Assembly: GCF_900182815.1 (NCBI RefSeq)
Contig: NZ_FXUA01000003.1
Location: forward strand, 124,001-188,000
Length of the DNA stretch: 64,000 nt
Source of the DNA: Algoriphagus winogradskyi
GTDB lineage: Bacteria > Bacteroidota > Bacteroidia > Cytophagales > Cyclobacteriaceae
Direction: 5' to 3'
Within the stretch, counting starts at the first letter, position 1, and every line of letters begins with the position of its first letter. The notes under the pieces are model-generated. The model was not told the DNA's origin. It searched no databases and saw only the letters and a program-made list of their open reading frames with translations. Below, in pieces: positions 26,982-34,978 of this stretch. The position numbers and the translations under genes are program-made.

Positions 26982-27452
26982 ATGAAAAAAGCACTTTTAA
27001 TTTCAGGGTTCTTAATTCTCATTTCCTTCCAAACATCCTTTGCGCAAAGCGAATTGGAAGATGAGATCACTATTATTCAGTCCGCTTTTGGTATGGACAA
27101 AAAACAAATCATCGAAGGCTATATGGATTTACCAGAATCTGTAGCTCCTGGTTTTTGGACGATATATCAGGCCTATGAGGCAGAAAGAACTCTTTTAGCT
27201 AGAGAACGCATGAATATCATCAACGATTTTTTGACAGAATATGAGATTATCGGTGAGGAAGAAGCAGATAACTTAGCCAAGCGAACATTTAAAAATGACT
27301 TGGAGCTATCTAAACTTCATTCAGCATATTATAAAAAATTCAAGAAAGCTACCTCAGCATTCGATGCTGCCAAGTTTATGCAAATAGACACCTATATCCA
27401 CAATACGATTAGGAATGCAATGCAACAGGAATTGCCATTCATAGATCAATAA
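26982..27452 (+). CDS. Small secreted helical protein, unknown function
   Basis: The 156-residue product has a signal peptide (MKKALLISGFLILISFQTSF, then AQ), so ATG 26982 is preferred over any upstream start. The mature part is rich in Glu, Lys and Ala and looks fully helical, with segments such as YQAYEAERTLLARERMNII and KRTFKNDLELSKLHSAYYKK. I recognise no family. It is followed at 24 bases by a DUF4136 lipoprotein gene, so a periplasmic role in the same envelope unit is likely. Confidence 0.6.
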   Translation: MKKALLISGFLILISFQTSFAQSELEDEITIIQSAFGMDKKQIIEGYMDLPESVAPGFWTIYQAYEAERTLLARERMNIINDFLTEYEIIGEEEADNLAKRTFKNDLELSKLHSAYYKKFKKATSAFDAAKFMQIDTYIHNTIRNAMQQELPFIDQ

Positions 27453-27475
27453 GAAAACAAACCAAAATAAATTTT

Positions 27476-28126
27476 ATGCTTAAAAAACTACAACTACTAG
27501 GAATAGGAGTATTAGGATGGTGCATGCTGCTGTCATGTACTCCTGATGGGGCTGAGTATATAGACGAATTGGATGTCGTCTATACCAATTACGATGTCAA
27601 CCATAATTTTGCTTCTAATAATACATTTGCTGTTCCGGATAAGATTGTCAAAATCGAAGGGCAATTTATCAACGGAGCAGGTGGTAATTATGAGCCGGAA
27701 TATGTTTCTCCAGGCTATACCGCTGCAATATTAGCTTCAATTAGAACTAATATGAGAAATGCGGGGTACACCGAGGTAGATAAGAGTGCAAATCCTGATT
27801 TGATTATTCTACCCTCAGTGATTCAGACAGACCAGCTTTTCTTTTACTACGATTGGTGGTATTGGAACTGGTTCTATCCAGGATGGGGTCCAGGATGGAG
27901 CTGGTACTACCCTGGGTATTACCCACCGCAAGTATCTTCTGTGCGTACTGGAACAGTATTGCTGCAGATGACCGACCCTAATAATATCTCGGAAAATGAT
28001 CAGATTCCTGTTGTTTGGACATCAGTAATCAATGGTTTGCTAGAAGGAAGTACTTCTGCAATTAACAGTCGAATTAATACATCTATTGACCAAGCATTTT
28101 CTCAATCACCATACCTAGCTAAATAA
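27476..28126 (+). CDS. DUF4136-like lipoprotein with aromatic insert
   Basis: The 216-residue protein has a lipoprotein signal with Cys21 (WCMLLSC). The body matches the DUF4136 pattern: an N-terminal TNYDVNHNFASNNTFAVP strand, a helix (AAILASIRTNMRNAGYTEVD), NPDLIILPSVIQ and GTVLLQMTDP. Between the last two strands lies a stretch of about 28 residues made almost only of Tyr, Trp, Phe, Pro and Gly (residues 122-150). The lipoprotein at 29499-30137 has a similar insert at the same place. Function unknown; periplasmic or outer-membrane-anchored. Confidence 0.75.
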   Translation: MLKKLQLLGIGVLGWCMLLSCTPDGAEYIDELDVVYTNYDVNHNFASNNTFAVPDKIVKIEGQFINGAGGNYEPEYVSPGYTAAILASIRTNMRNAGYTEVDKSANPDLIILPSVIQTDQLFFYYDWWYWNWFYPGWGPGWSWYYPGYYPPQVSSVRTGTVLLQMTDPNNISENDQIPVVWTSVINGLLEGSTSAINSRINTSIDQAFSQSPYLAK

Positions 28127-28128
28127 TC

Positions 28129-28722
28129 ATGAAAAAGTCAATCATATTAGCAGCACTTCTGGTAATGGTAGTTGCTGGAGTTGCGCAAGCCCAATCATCC
28201 TTCTTCTCAATCAACTATTCTGTAAGTATCCCAACTGGTACCACTTCAGATTACATAGACCAGGTTTCTGGCAGAGGGATCAAGTTGGAATACCAACGAT
28301 TCATTAAACCTAATTTTGCTATAGGTGGAGAAATAGGTAGTTATACTTTATACAAAAGAGAAGAAAGCAAAGTATATACTGAAGGATCAGCCTCTCTATC
28401 TGGAGTTCAATACCGCTATCAAAACAACTATCCTATTTTAGTCACAGGTACTTACTTTGCTAACAGAACTGGTGAATTCAGACCATATGCTGGTTTGGGA
28501 CTTGGGACAATAGCGCATGATAGAAGAATTGATATGGGTGTTTTTTCTTCAGAGGAAACTCATTGGCAATTTGCTTTGAGACCTGAACTCGGAATATTAT
28601 ACAGACCAGCACAAAATGTAGGGTTCAGATTAGGAGCCAAATACTACCAATCATTTAGCAGCAGCAATTTAGATGGTCAATCTACTGTAGGGCTTGATTT
28701 TGGTATCGTTTTCATACGATAA
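28129..28722 (+). CDS. Porin-family outer-membrane beta-barrel protein
   Basis: The 197-residue protein has a signal peptide ending at AQAQ. Its strands are typical of eight-stranded barrels (GIKLEYQRFIKPNFAIGGEI, YAGLGLGTIAHD, PELGILYRPAQNVGFRLGAK, ending in DFGIVFIR). It is 2 bases after the aromatic lipoprotein, pointing to one transcript, and is followed by a terminator. It is likely a small OmpX/OmpW-sized barrel of unknown role. Confidence 0.68.
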   Translation: MKKSIILAALLVMVVAGVAQAQSSFFSINYSVSIPTGTTSDYIDQVSGRGIKLEYQRFIKPNFAIGGEIGSYTLYKREESKVYTEGSASLSGVQYRYQNNYPILVTGTYFANRTGEFRPYAGLGLGTIAHDRRIDMGVFSSEETHWQFALRPELGILYRPAQNVGFRLGAKYYQSFSSSNLDGQSTVGLDFGIVFIR

Positions 28723-28750
28723 TTAACTACTGAATAGTTAAGCAATAATC

Positions 28751-28788
28751 CGGCAAGTAAAACAACTAGTTCTACTTGCCGATTTTTC
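28751..28788 (+). terminator. Terminator after the barrel gene
   Basis: The stem CGGCAAGTA / TACTTGCCG with a 13-base loop is followed by ATTTTTCTT. It lies 29 bases after the stop at 28722. Confidence 0.8.
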
Positions 28789-28930
28789 TTCCTTTTAGAT
28801 CTCTTGATGATTAAACAGTTTCTTTTGGAGGTCAAAATTCAAACTAAATTATATTAAATTAGTATTGAACTCATACCTCCTTAAATCATATTTCTTTAGT
28901 AAATTAGAGCTATATAAATTCATATTAATC

Positions 28931-29479
28931 ATGACAAAGTCTACTTTACCACTCCTGATTCTGATAATTATGTTTATGGGTTGTACTGCTACAAATGTCA
29001 CAGTTGAGCCCGGACTTTATGACGATTTTAAGCTTTCTACGTATAAGACTTATTCTTTTCTAGAAGTAGATCAAAGTGAAACTGAAGTTCCAGCTTTTTC
29101 CCAGTCTGTGGTTTATCTTAAACAGGAAATAGCAAAGCAGCTCGCTGCAAGAGGCCTTTCAGAAGATAATTCAGATCCTGAGTTGAAAATTAACCTTGGA
29201 ATTGTGATCGAGAATAAAGAACAAACTCGTGAAACAAGTCTCGCCACCGATCCCTTTATGTATACAGGGCAAAGAAACTATACATGGCAAAGCGAAGAAA
29301 TTGTGGTAAATAACTACAAAGAGGGCACTCTTTCAATTCATTTAGTAGATGCTAAGACAAATGAAGCTGCCTGGGTAGGAGTAGTTTCCAAAATCATCCC
29401 ATCAAAACAGGAAAAGAAACAAGAGGCCATCGAAGATGCAGTGCAAGAAGTATTTGAGTCAATAGACAGTAATAACTAA
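28931..29479 (+). CDS. DUF4136 lipoprotein
   Basis: The 182-residue protein starts at ATG 28931 to give the lipoprotein signal LLILIIMFMGC. An upstream TTG frame would not. DUF4136 features are FKLSTYKTYSFLEVDQ, the helix QEIAKQLAARGLSEDNSDPE, LKINLGIVIENKEQ, and EGTLSIHLVDAKTNEAAWVG. In place of the aromatic insert seen in its neighbours it has a shorter segment (TDPFMYTGQRNYTWQSEE). Function unknown. It is followed at 20 bases by a related lipoprotein. Confidence 0.8.
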   Translation: MTKSTLPLLILIIMFMGCTATNVTVEPGLYDDFKLSTYKTYSFLEVDQSETEVPAFSQSVVYLKQEIAKQLAARGLSEDNSDPELKINLGIVIENKEQTRETSLATDPFMYTGQRNYTWQSEEIVVNNYKEGTLSIHLVDAKTNEAAWVGVVSKIIPSKQEKKQEAIEDAVQEVFESIDSNN

Positions 29480-29498
29480 TTAAAACAACTATCAAATA

Positions 29499-30137
29499 AT
29501 GAGGAAATTAAATTCATTCATCGCCTTAGTGCTAATAGGGACACTGGCCGCATGCTCACCTAGCACAAAAATCACAGGTTCATGGAAAGCTCCTGAAGCA
29601 AAAGCAGGAGGATATAGCAACATTTTTGTTACTGCGTTGACAGACAAACTAGTTGCCAGACAAACCATAGAAAATGATATAGATGCAATTCTAGAAGAGG
29701 ATGGTATAACTGCCAACAGTAGCTTTGACATCATCCCTCCAGGCTTCAAAGCTACCCCTGAAAACAAAGAGAAAGTAGTCTCTGCAATTCAAGCTGCTGG
29801 GCACGACGCAATTCTTACTGTTGCGCTTTTGGATCAAACATCTGAAACGAGATATGTACCAGGAACTACCATGTACTCGCCTATGGGCTATGGTGGATAC
29901 TATGGTAGATTTTATGGATACTACTCCTACTACAATCCAGTAATGTACGATCCAGGATACTATGCAACAGACAAAAATTATTACTTAGAGATAAATCTGT
30001 ATGATGCACAAACAGAAGCTTTGGTTTGGTCAGCACAATCTGAAACTACCAACCCTTCCACGATTGAATCATTCTCGAAAACTTTTGCCCAATCTGTAGA
30101 ATATCAATTGATCAAGGACGGAATTATTGCAAAATAA
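29499..30137 (+). CDS. Lipoprotein related to DUF4136, with Tyr/Gly insert
   Basis: The 212-residue protein has a lipobox at GTLAAC (Cys19). The layout matches its two neighbours: GGYSNIFVTALTD, a helix, GHDAILTVALLD, then NYYLEINLYDAQTEALVW. Between the last two elements lies a Tyr/Gly/Pro-rich insert at residues 129-156 (YGGYYGRFYGYYSYYNPV). It begins with a TKITGSWKAPEA segment often seen in this group. It ends a two-gene unit before a strong terminator. Function unknown. Confidence 0.7.
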   Translation: MRKLNSFIALVLIGTLAACSPSTKITGSWKAPEAKAGGYSNIFVTALTDKLVARQTIENDIDAILEEDGITANSSFDIIPPGFKATPENKEKVVSAIQAAGHDAILTVALLDQTSETRYVPGTTMYSPMGYGGYYGRFYGYYSYYNPVMYDPGYYATDKNYYLEINLYDAQTEALVWSAQSETTNPSTIESFSKTFAQSVEYQLIKDGIIAK

Positions 30138-30156
30138 TTTTAAAAATAAATTCATG

Positions 30157-30197
30157 AAAAAGCCCCGAGAGAAAATTCTCTCGGGGCTTTTTTTCGT
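30157..30197. terminator. Strong bidirectional terminator
   Basis: A 14-bp perfect stem AAAAGCCCCGAGAG / CTCTCGGGGCTTTT with a 6-base loop and flanking A and T runs sits 20 bases after one stop (30137) and 16 bases after the stop of the minus-strand gene at 30213. Confidence 0.9.
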
Positions 30198-30212
30198 TTG
30201 TCGCTAAACTGC

Positions 30213-30392
30213 TTATTTAGCTGCGTTTTTCATCGCTGTTACTTCAGCTCTGATTTCTTGCGCAAGATTTTTAAGTGCCTGCATTCCAGTTCTTACTCTA
30301 GTACCGGCAGCCTTGTTGCCATTTTCGTAGAATTTCGCAAAGTCTGCTTCTAAAGAATCGACCAAATCTTTCACTTCTTGGTGTTTGCTCAT
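30213..30392 (-). CDS. Histone H1-like DNA-associated small protein
   Basis: The 59-residue protein reads MSKHQEVKDLVDSLEADF, then a region with GNKAAGTRVRTGMQALKNLA and an Ala/Lys end. It matches the short histone H1-like (Hc1-related) proteins that are common and highly expressed in Bacteroidota. It is rich in Lys, Arg and Ala and should be helical. A nucleoid role is assumed from the family name; direct evidence is sparse. It is convergent with the lipoprotein gene across a shared terminator, and 246 bases of AT-rich sequence lie upstream. Confidence 0.8.
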   Translation of the reverse strand: MSKHQEVKDLVDSLEADFAKFYENGNKAAGTRVRTGMQALKNLAQEIRAEVTAMKNAAK

Positions 30393-30638
30393 AATCGTTT
30401 TATTGGTTGGTTATAAAATGTAATTAGACACAATAAACATCATTTATAGTGCCATTAGAAGTGTTTGAGCGTTTATTTTTAATTTTTAGTGCAGAAAAAT
30501 GGCGTTTGCATTAAAACCTTCATTTTATTCAATTTTCGGCAATATTATATGCAAAAAATTAACTAAAATATCTTGGTTAAAAATTAACAAATTACCTCTA
30601 AATGAACTGAAAATTCCCCAAGATGTATTTTCAGGGAC

Positions 30639-31739
30639 TTAAATCATCACTTTTTCGCCTGTTTCAGCAGACTCTAGAATAGCCTGAACAATTCGAATAT
30701 CTCTTAATCCCTCTTCTCCCGGAACAGACTGAGGCTTGCCATCCATTATTGTCTGTGCATCATTGTCCATTTGGTAAACTTGTTCCATTGGTTGCTGAAA
30801 AGGAAAATTTATTTCACCTAATGGACTCTTACCTTTATTACCTGCATAGGCAGAAAAAGGCTGCATTTCTATCATTCCCTTTTCGCATTTGATATTCAGA
30901 AAATTCATATTGCCACCGAATGAGGTTTTGATAGTGCCTATTACACCACCTGGAAACTCCAATTCTGCCTCAACAATTTCGCCCAAACCATCTTTATAAA
31001 TTTCCGGCCGCTCAGTCCAGACTTTAGCAGAGTTCACTGCAACTGGCTCCATACCTGATCCAAGTCTTGCTCCTTGAATAGAATAAACTCCCATATCATA
31101 AATCACCCCTCCACCCATTTCACGCTTTTGCTTCCAGTGATCTGTACGGTTTTCGCGATATCCAGCGGAACAATCTAGGCCTAAAACCTTACCCAGACTT
31201 TGTTCCTTTACTATTTTTTGAAATGCCTGCGTATTAGGTTCATGTTGACAGCGATAGCCAATTGATAAGGAGACATTGGCCTTCTTACAAGCGTCTATCA
31301 TTGCCTGACACTCTTCGACTGTAACAGCCATTGGTTTTTCACACCATACATGTTTGCCTGCTTTAGCTGCTCTTATCACATATTCCATATGCATAGATGG
31401 TGGCAACACAATGTAAATCACATCTATAGCTGGATTTGCAGCAATAGAATCAAAATTCTCATAGTTATAGATATTCTCCTTGGGTATTTTATATTTCTCC
31501 TTCCAAATAGCTGCCTTTGATGGAGTACCAGTGACTATGCCAGCGAGATAGCATTTTTCAGTTTTTTCTAGAGCTGGAGCCAATAAGTCAGTACTGTAGT
31601 AGCCAAGTCCAACCAAAGCTACGCCGAGCTTATCCTTTCTTGATATAGTAGAAGACAATACACTAAAAGGAGATAACAAACTTACTCCTGCACCTAAGGC
31701 AAGAGATTTCAAAGTGTTTCTTCTTGAGGTTAAATTCAT
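30639..31739 (-). CDS. Gfo/Idh/MocA-family oxidoreductase, exported
   Basis: The 366-residue protein has a twin-arginine-type signal (SRRNTLKSLALGAGVSLL). An NAD(P)-binding Rossmann domain with VALVGLGYYS follows, then the family motif WCEKPMAV, then the C-terminal alpha/beta domain with MGGGVIYDMGVYSIQ. Members oxidise or epimerise sugars and related compounds. Export by Tat suggests the cofactor is bound before export. The substrate is unknown and no sugar-catabolic genes lie nearby. Confidence 0.88.
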   Translation of the reverse strand: MNLTSRRNTLKSLALGAGVSLLSPFSVLSSTISRKDKLGVALVGLGYYSTDLLAPALEKTEKCYLAGIVTGTPSKAAIWKEKYKIPKENIYNYENFDSIAANPAIDVIYIVLPPSMHMEYVIRAAKAGKHVWCEKPMAVTVEECQAMIDACKKANVSLSIGYRCQHEPNTQAFQKIVKEQSLGKVLGLDCSAGYRENRTDHWKQKREMGGGVIYDMGVYSIQGARLGSGMEPVAVNSAKVWTERPEIYKDGLGEIVEAELEFPGGVIGTIKTSFGGNMNFLNIKCEKGMIEMQPFSAYAGNKGKSPLGEINFPFQQPMEQVYQMDNDAQTIMDGKPQSVPGEEGLRDIRIVQAILESAETGEKVMI

Positions 31740-31857
31740 AATATTGGGTTTAAGGTTTGAATGTTAATACACTTATCAAGTTAATGCTTTCATTTATACC
31801 TCCAAAAAAATATTAAATTCAGACTTAGTATTAATTCCACCATAATCCAACCCACCT

Positions 31858-32316
31858 ATGAAAAAGTTAATTATTCTAGTTCTTTTATTCTTCCCATTGT
31901 ATATCCATGCTCAGACCAACTTACAGCCTTATTTAACGCTTGAGGATGCAACAAGAATTTCAGATGCTGCAGAAGCAAAATCCAAAGCTGAAGGCTGGAA
32001 CATGGTGATCGTGGTCCTCGATGCAGGAGGCCATATGATCTCCTTACGCAAAATGGATGGAGTACAAATAGGAAGCATTGATGTTGCCCTAGGTAAAGCC
32101 AAAACTGCTGTCTATTTCAAACGTCCTACAAAAGTTTTTGAAGATGCAATGAAGACTGAAGGAGGAGGTAGAATAGCCACTCTCCCAAATGCAGTAGCTA
32201 TTGAAGGAGGCCTTCCAATAGTTAAAGACGGTATAGTCGTTGGAGCAATCGGAATATCAGGTGCCAGCTCAGCTCAAGATGGAATTGCCGCGGCAGCTGG
32301 GTTAGCTGCCTATTGA
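31858..32316 (+). CDS. GlcG/HbpS-family protein (DUF336), secreted
   Basis: The 152-residue protein has a signal peptide (MKKLIILVLLFFPLYIHAQ). The DUF336 core follows: TLEDATRISDAAEAKSKAEG, VIVVLDAGGHMISLRKMDG, SIDVALGKAKTAVYFKRPT, EGGLPIVKDGIVVGAIGISG. Relatives bind haem or take part in glycolate and corrinoid use; a haem role is not proven here. It is monocistronic. Divergent transcription from the oxidoreductase leaves a 118-base gap. Confidence 0.88.
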   Translation: MKKLIILVLLFFPLYIHAQTNLQPYLTLEDATRISDAAEAKSKAEGWNMVIVVLDAGGHMISLRKMDGVQIGSIDVALGKAKTAVYFKRPTKVFEDAMKTEGGGRIATLPNAVAIEGGLPIVKDGIVVGAIGISGASSAQDGIAAAAGLAAY

Positions 32317-32333
32317 ATTACGTCCTTTAAAAC

Positions 32334-32379
32334 CCAAAAGCCTCAGGATAAAATATTTAATTGAACCTGAGGCTTTTGG
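32334..32379. terminator. Terminator between convergent genes
   Basis: The 14-bp inverted repeat CCAAAAGCCTCAGG / CCTGAGGCTTTTGG with an 18-base loop lies between the HbpS-like stop and the small minus-strand gene ending at 32434. Confidence 0.7.
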
Positions 32380-32433
32380 CTTTAATAATAAAATCACCCT
32401 TCATTTGAAAGTGTAGATGTGGGAAAAGACTCG

Positions 32434-32661
32434 TTAATCGCTCACATTGGAAGTATAGGATCTCTCTTTTGGAATACAGCAAGATTCACATAAACCTACC
32501 TTCTCTTTGATAACCAATGCTTTCCTCAAGGCTTCTTTGCCTGAATTGTATGGTCCAAGGTAGTCCCGGTCATAGGCACTCGGAATATGCTCACACTCTC
32601 GATCGTGCACTTCATGTATGCCATTGTCGTTTGGATTGGAAGAAAGGTAAAAGAATTTCAT
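32434..32661 (-). CDS. Small conserved protein with Cys/His pattern, unknown function
   Basis: The 75-residue protein starts at ATG 32661 (MKFFYLSSNPNDNGIHEVHD). An in-frame GTG further up is less likely. It shows IHEVHDRECEHIP, then YLGPYNSGKEAL and a C-terminal CESCC. The spacing of His and Cys residues looks like a small metal site. Similar short proteins occur across Bacteroidota, but I cannot name a function. Confidence 0.65.
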   Translation of the reverse strand: MKFFYLSSNPNDNGIHEVHDRECEHIPSAYDRDYLGPYNSGKEALRKALVIKEKVGLCESCCIPKERSYTSNVSD

Positions 32662-32712
32662 AGATATAGGAATAAGATTTACGTAACTCAAATTTACCAC
32701 CTGAGATAAAGC

Positions 32713-32740
32713 AAAAAAATACCCTATGTAGGGTATTTTT
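32713..32740. terminator. Terminator of the DUF4174 gene
   Basis: The stem AATACCCTA / TAGGGTATT with a 2-base loop is flanked by A and T runs, so it should work in both directions. On the minus strand it follows the stop at 32761. Confidence 0.8.
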
Positions 32741-32760
32741 CAGGTAAAAACTGAAATATT

Positions 32761-33177
32761 TTACTTGAAAAAAGTAGAATCACCAATTAATTCTGACTTC
32801 CTCATCGGCATTTGATCAATCAATTGAAAAATACGGTTTAAAGAAAAATCATCTCTCTTACCAGAAGCTTTTATACCTCCATCTAATCCTATTAAAACCC
32901 ATTCGGGATTTTGGCTGTTACGAGACAGCACCTTGAGAAATCCAGCGGGATCAACTACATCCTGTTCCGTATTTTTGATGTATTCACCGTGTTCAAACTC
33001 AACGAATAAAAGCTTTCTCTGATCTATATTTTCACCCTTTCCTTCCAGAATCGGATCGAGTTTCATGTTCTCAAAATTTGTGATCACGATTCGCTTTTCC
33101 CACCTGTATTCTTCAATAGTCTTGACAGCGTTGGTCACCATAAAAAAAAGATACACTAGTAAAACCAAGGATTTCAT
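32761..33177 (-). CDS. DUF4174-family secreted protein
   Basis: The 138-residue protein has an N-terminal hydrophobic segment (MKSLVLLVYLFFMVT), then EEYRWEKRIVITNF, a central strand-helix region and the diagnostic end VLIGLDGGIKASGKRD followed by IFQLIDQMPMRKSEL. The fold resembles thioredoxin-like proteins but lacks a CxxC. The family is widespread and uncharacterised. It is separated from its downstream neighbour by a terminator. Confidence 0.8.
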   Translation of the reverse strand: MKSLVLLVYLFFMVTNAVKTIEEYRWEKRIVITNFENMKLDPILEGKGENIDQRKLLFVEFEHGEYIKNTEQDVVDPAGFLKVLSRNSQNPEWVLIGLDGGIKASGKRDDFSLNRIFQLIDQMPMRKSELIGDSTFFK

Positions 33178-33222
33178 GTGTATGTAACATTCACGAATCC
33201 ATTTGGTTATACTTTTTCAGCA

Positions 33223-33516
33223 CTATTTCAAAAAGCGACTGAGCAGGTCCGCCCATTCTTCATCTAAAGTGAGATTTGGCTTACTTTCTCCAGCTCTTCT
33301 GTACCAGTAATCAGCATTCCATTGATCGCCCTCCTTTCTGTGCAAATAAGCATGGATTCTCGCGGCATCTTGTCCACCTAGACTATCTACCTCATCGTGA
33401 GCTTTCTCCCAGTTCCCATTTCCATCATACCAAAGTGACTTCAGGATAGGATTATACTCGTTTATCTTATCATTTGATTCTAAAAAATCGGAAATCTGCT
33501 TATCGTCAAGTTTCAT
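33223..33516 (-). CDS. Small conserved cytosolic protein, unknown function
   Basis: The 97-residue protein is rich in Trp and charged residues, with WYDGNGNWEKAHDEVDSL and HAYLHRKEGDQWNADYWYRR. This WEKAH...HAYLHRKEGD...YWYRR pattern recurs in a conserved group of Bacteroidota and Proteobacteria proteins without a known role. No signal peptide is visible. It stands on the minus strand, divergent from the DM13 operon. Confidence 0.7.
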   Translation of the reverse strand: MKLDDKQISDFLESNDKINEYNPILKSLWYDGNGNWEKAHDEVDSLGGQDAARIHAYLHRKEGDQWNADYWYRRAGESKPNLTLDEEWADLLSRFLK

Positions 33517-33604
33517 AGTTATGCTGTTTTTCTCTCCAAAGAAAAGAACCTTAGGTATAAATTGTTTATTCTTCCGTGACTTTTTTGTGATATCCTGAGA
33601 GCAA

Positions 33605-33621
33605 TTTTGAATAAATCAAAA
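33605..33621 (+). promoter_or_regulatory. Crp/Fnr-like palindrome before the DM13 operon
   Basis: TTTTGA-ATAAA-TCAAAA is a perfect 6-bp inverted repeat with a 5-base spacer, ending 10 bases before the ATG at 33632. It resembles Fnr-type sites (TTGA-N6-TCAA) with one base less in the spacer. The operon it precedes encodes a Crp/Fnr regulator (34975-35613), so autoregulation is plausible. Short AT-rich palindromes also arise by chance. Confidence 0.4.
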
Positions 33622-33631
33622 CCTCATAATC

Positions 33632-34081
33632 ATGAAAAAAGTATTTATCCTATTTTATGTAGCCTTTTTAGGCTTAGTCTCATGTGCAGACGACACGGAT
33701 CCAGTCACTATAGATCCAACCACACCAACAGGCACTCTGAATGTAACTCGAAGCGGCACATTCATAGATCAAAACGGAGCTGGATCAATGGGAACTGCCG
33801 GGTTAGGGCTGGACACAGAGGGCAAGGAGTTTTTACAGTTTGGCTCTAACTTCAATACTGCACTAGCCACTGGTACGGTGACTGTTTACTTGTCCACTTC
33901 TGCGACTTTTATGGCAGACCCAGGCAACGGAAATCCTGACTTATTGGTTGTTGGTCCAGTAAGAATGGCTGGGGAAAATTTCTTCGCTATTCCATCCGGA
34001 GTAAGCACCGCCAAATACACCCACGTTTTATTGTGGTGTGGATCGGTAGGGATTCCTTTCGGAAATGCTCCACTTCAATAA
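33632..34081 (+). CDS. DM13-domain lipoprotein 1
   Basis: The 149-residue protein has a lipobox at LGLVSC (Cys18), a Pro/Thr-rich linker and one DM13 domain: SGTFIDQNGAGSMGTAGL, FLQFGSNFNTALATGTVTVY, YTHVLLWCGSVGIPFGNA. DM13 domains are proposed to take part in electron transfer through the conserved Cys in the WCG motif. It starts a four-gene operon with a barrel, a Crp/Fnr regulator and a second DM13 lipoprotein. Redox role is inference. Confidence 0.8.
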   Translation: MKKVFILFYVAFLGLVSCADDTDPVTIDPTTPTGTLNVTRSGTFIDQNGAGSMGTAGLGLDTEGKEFLQFGSNFNTALATGTVTVYLSTSATFMADPGNGNPDLLVVGPVRMAGENFFAIPSGVSTAKYTHVLLWCGSVGIPFGNAPLQ

Positions 34082-34087
34082 CAAAAC

Positions 34088-34978
34088 ATGGAATTCCAAC
34101 GCTCACTTACCTCTAAACTCAAGGCAGTTGTCCTTGGGTTTATGTGTTTAATTTCTTTGGATATAACTGCGCAAAGTGGGTGGACCAAAGAAAAAACAGA
34201 AGGATTTTACCAACTCAGTTTTCAATCGCTGAAATCAAAGGATTACTATTCTCTTGAAGGAGAACTGCTGAAAACGAATCAATTTTCACAGCAATCATTG
34301 GTTTTCTATGGGGAGTATGGAGTCACTGACAAATTCACGATTATAGCCAATTGGCCTTTACAAACCTGGAACGCTTTTGAAACTACTGAGACAGTAAGCG
34401 GCATCGGTGACTTACGGTTGGAGTTCAAGCACGCGCTTCTCAAAAAGTATTTCCCCTTGAGTATTTCCGTGGCCCCTGAACTTCCAATAGGAAGGGCAAA
34501 TCATTTTGCCAAAAGTAAGGTCAATGACTTTGAACAAATCAATCTCCCATCTGGAGATGGAGAATTCAATGTTTGGACAACATTGGCCACTTCTTTTGCA
34601 CTTCCGTCCATTCCTTTCTATGGGAATCTCTTCAGCTCCTATAATTTCCGAACTCAGTACGAAGGCGTTTCCTTTTCTGACCAATTTGCCATTGGTGCGG
34701 AGATAGGCTATCACATTGCGGACATTGTTTGGGTAAATGCCCGATTAAATGGACTCAAATCTGTGAACGAAGTGGAAGTAGCAACGGACTTTGTCCGAGG
34801 TGACGGGACCGAATATACTGGCTATAGCTTTGGGGCAAGTATGCCCGTTTACAAAAACATTCATATGAGTTTGAACTACAGAAACTACAACGATTGGATT
34901 TTCGAGCGAAAAAACATCTACTCCTCAGGAGTTTTCGGCTTGGGAGTCTATTACGAACATAAACCACAGAAAAAATGA
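34088..34978 (+). CDS. Outer-membrane beta-barrel, phenol-MetA-like transporter family
   Basis: The 296-residue protein has a signal peptide ending near DITAQ. Many strands follow, including FYGEYGVTDKFTIIANWPLQ, SGIGDLRLEFKHAL, VAPELPIGRAN and a final SGVFGLGVYYEHK. The pattern fits the MetA-pathway-of-phenol-degradation barrel family, whose members are generic outer-membrane channels. Spacing to the upstream DM13 gene is 6 bases, and its stop overlaps the Crp-type start by 4. It is probably the channel or anchor for the DM13 lipoproteins. Confidence 0.68.
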   Translation: MEFQRSLTSKLKAVVLGFMCLISLDITAQSGWTKEKTEGFYQLSFQSLKSKDYYSLEGELLKTNQFSQQSLVFYGEYGVTDKFTIIANWPLQTWNAFETTETVSGIGDLRLEFKHALLKKYFPLSISVAPELPIGRANHFAKSKVNDFEQINLPSGDGEFNVWTTLATSFALPSIPFYGNLFSSYNFRTQYEGVSFSDQFAIGAEIGYHIADIVWVNARLNGLKSVNEVEVATDFVRGDGTEYTGYSFGASMPVYKNIHMSLNYRNYNDWIFERKNIYSSGVFGLGVYYEHKPQKK

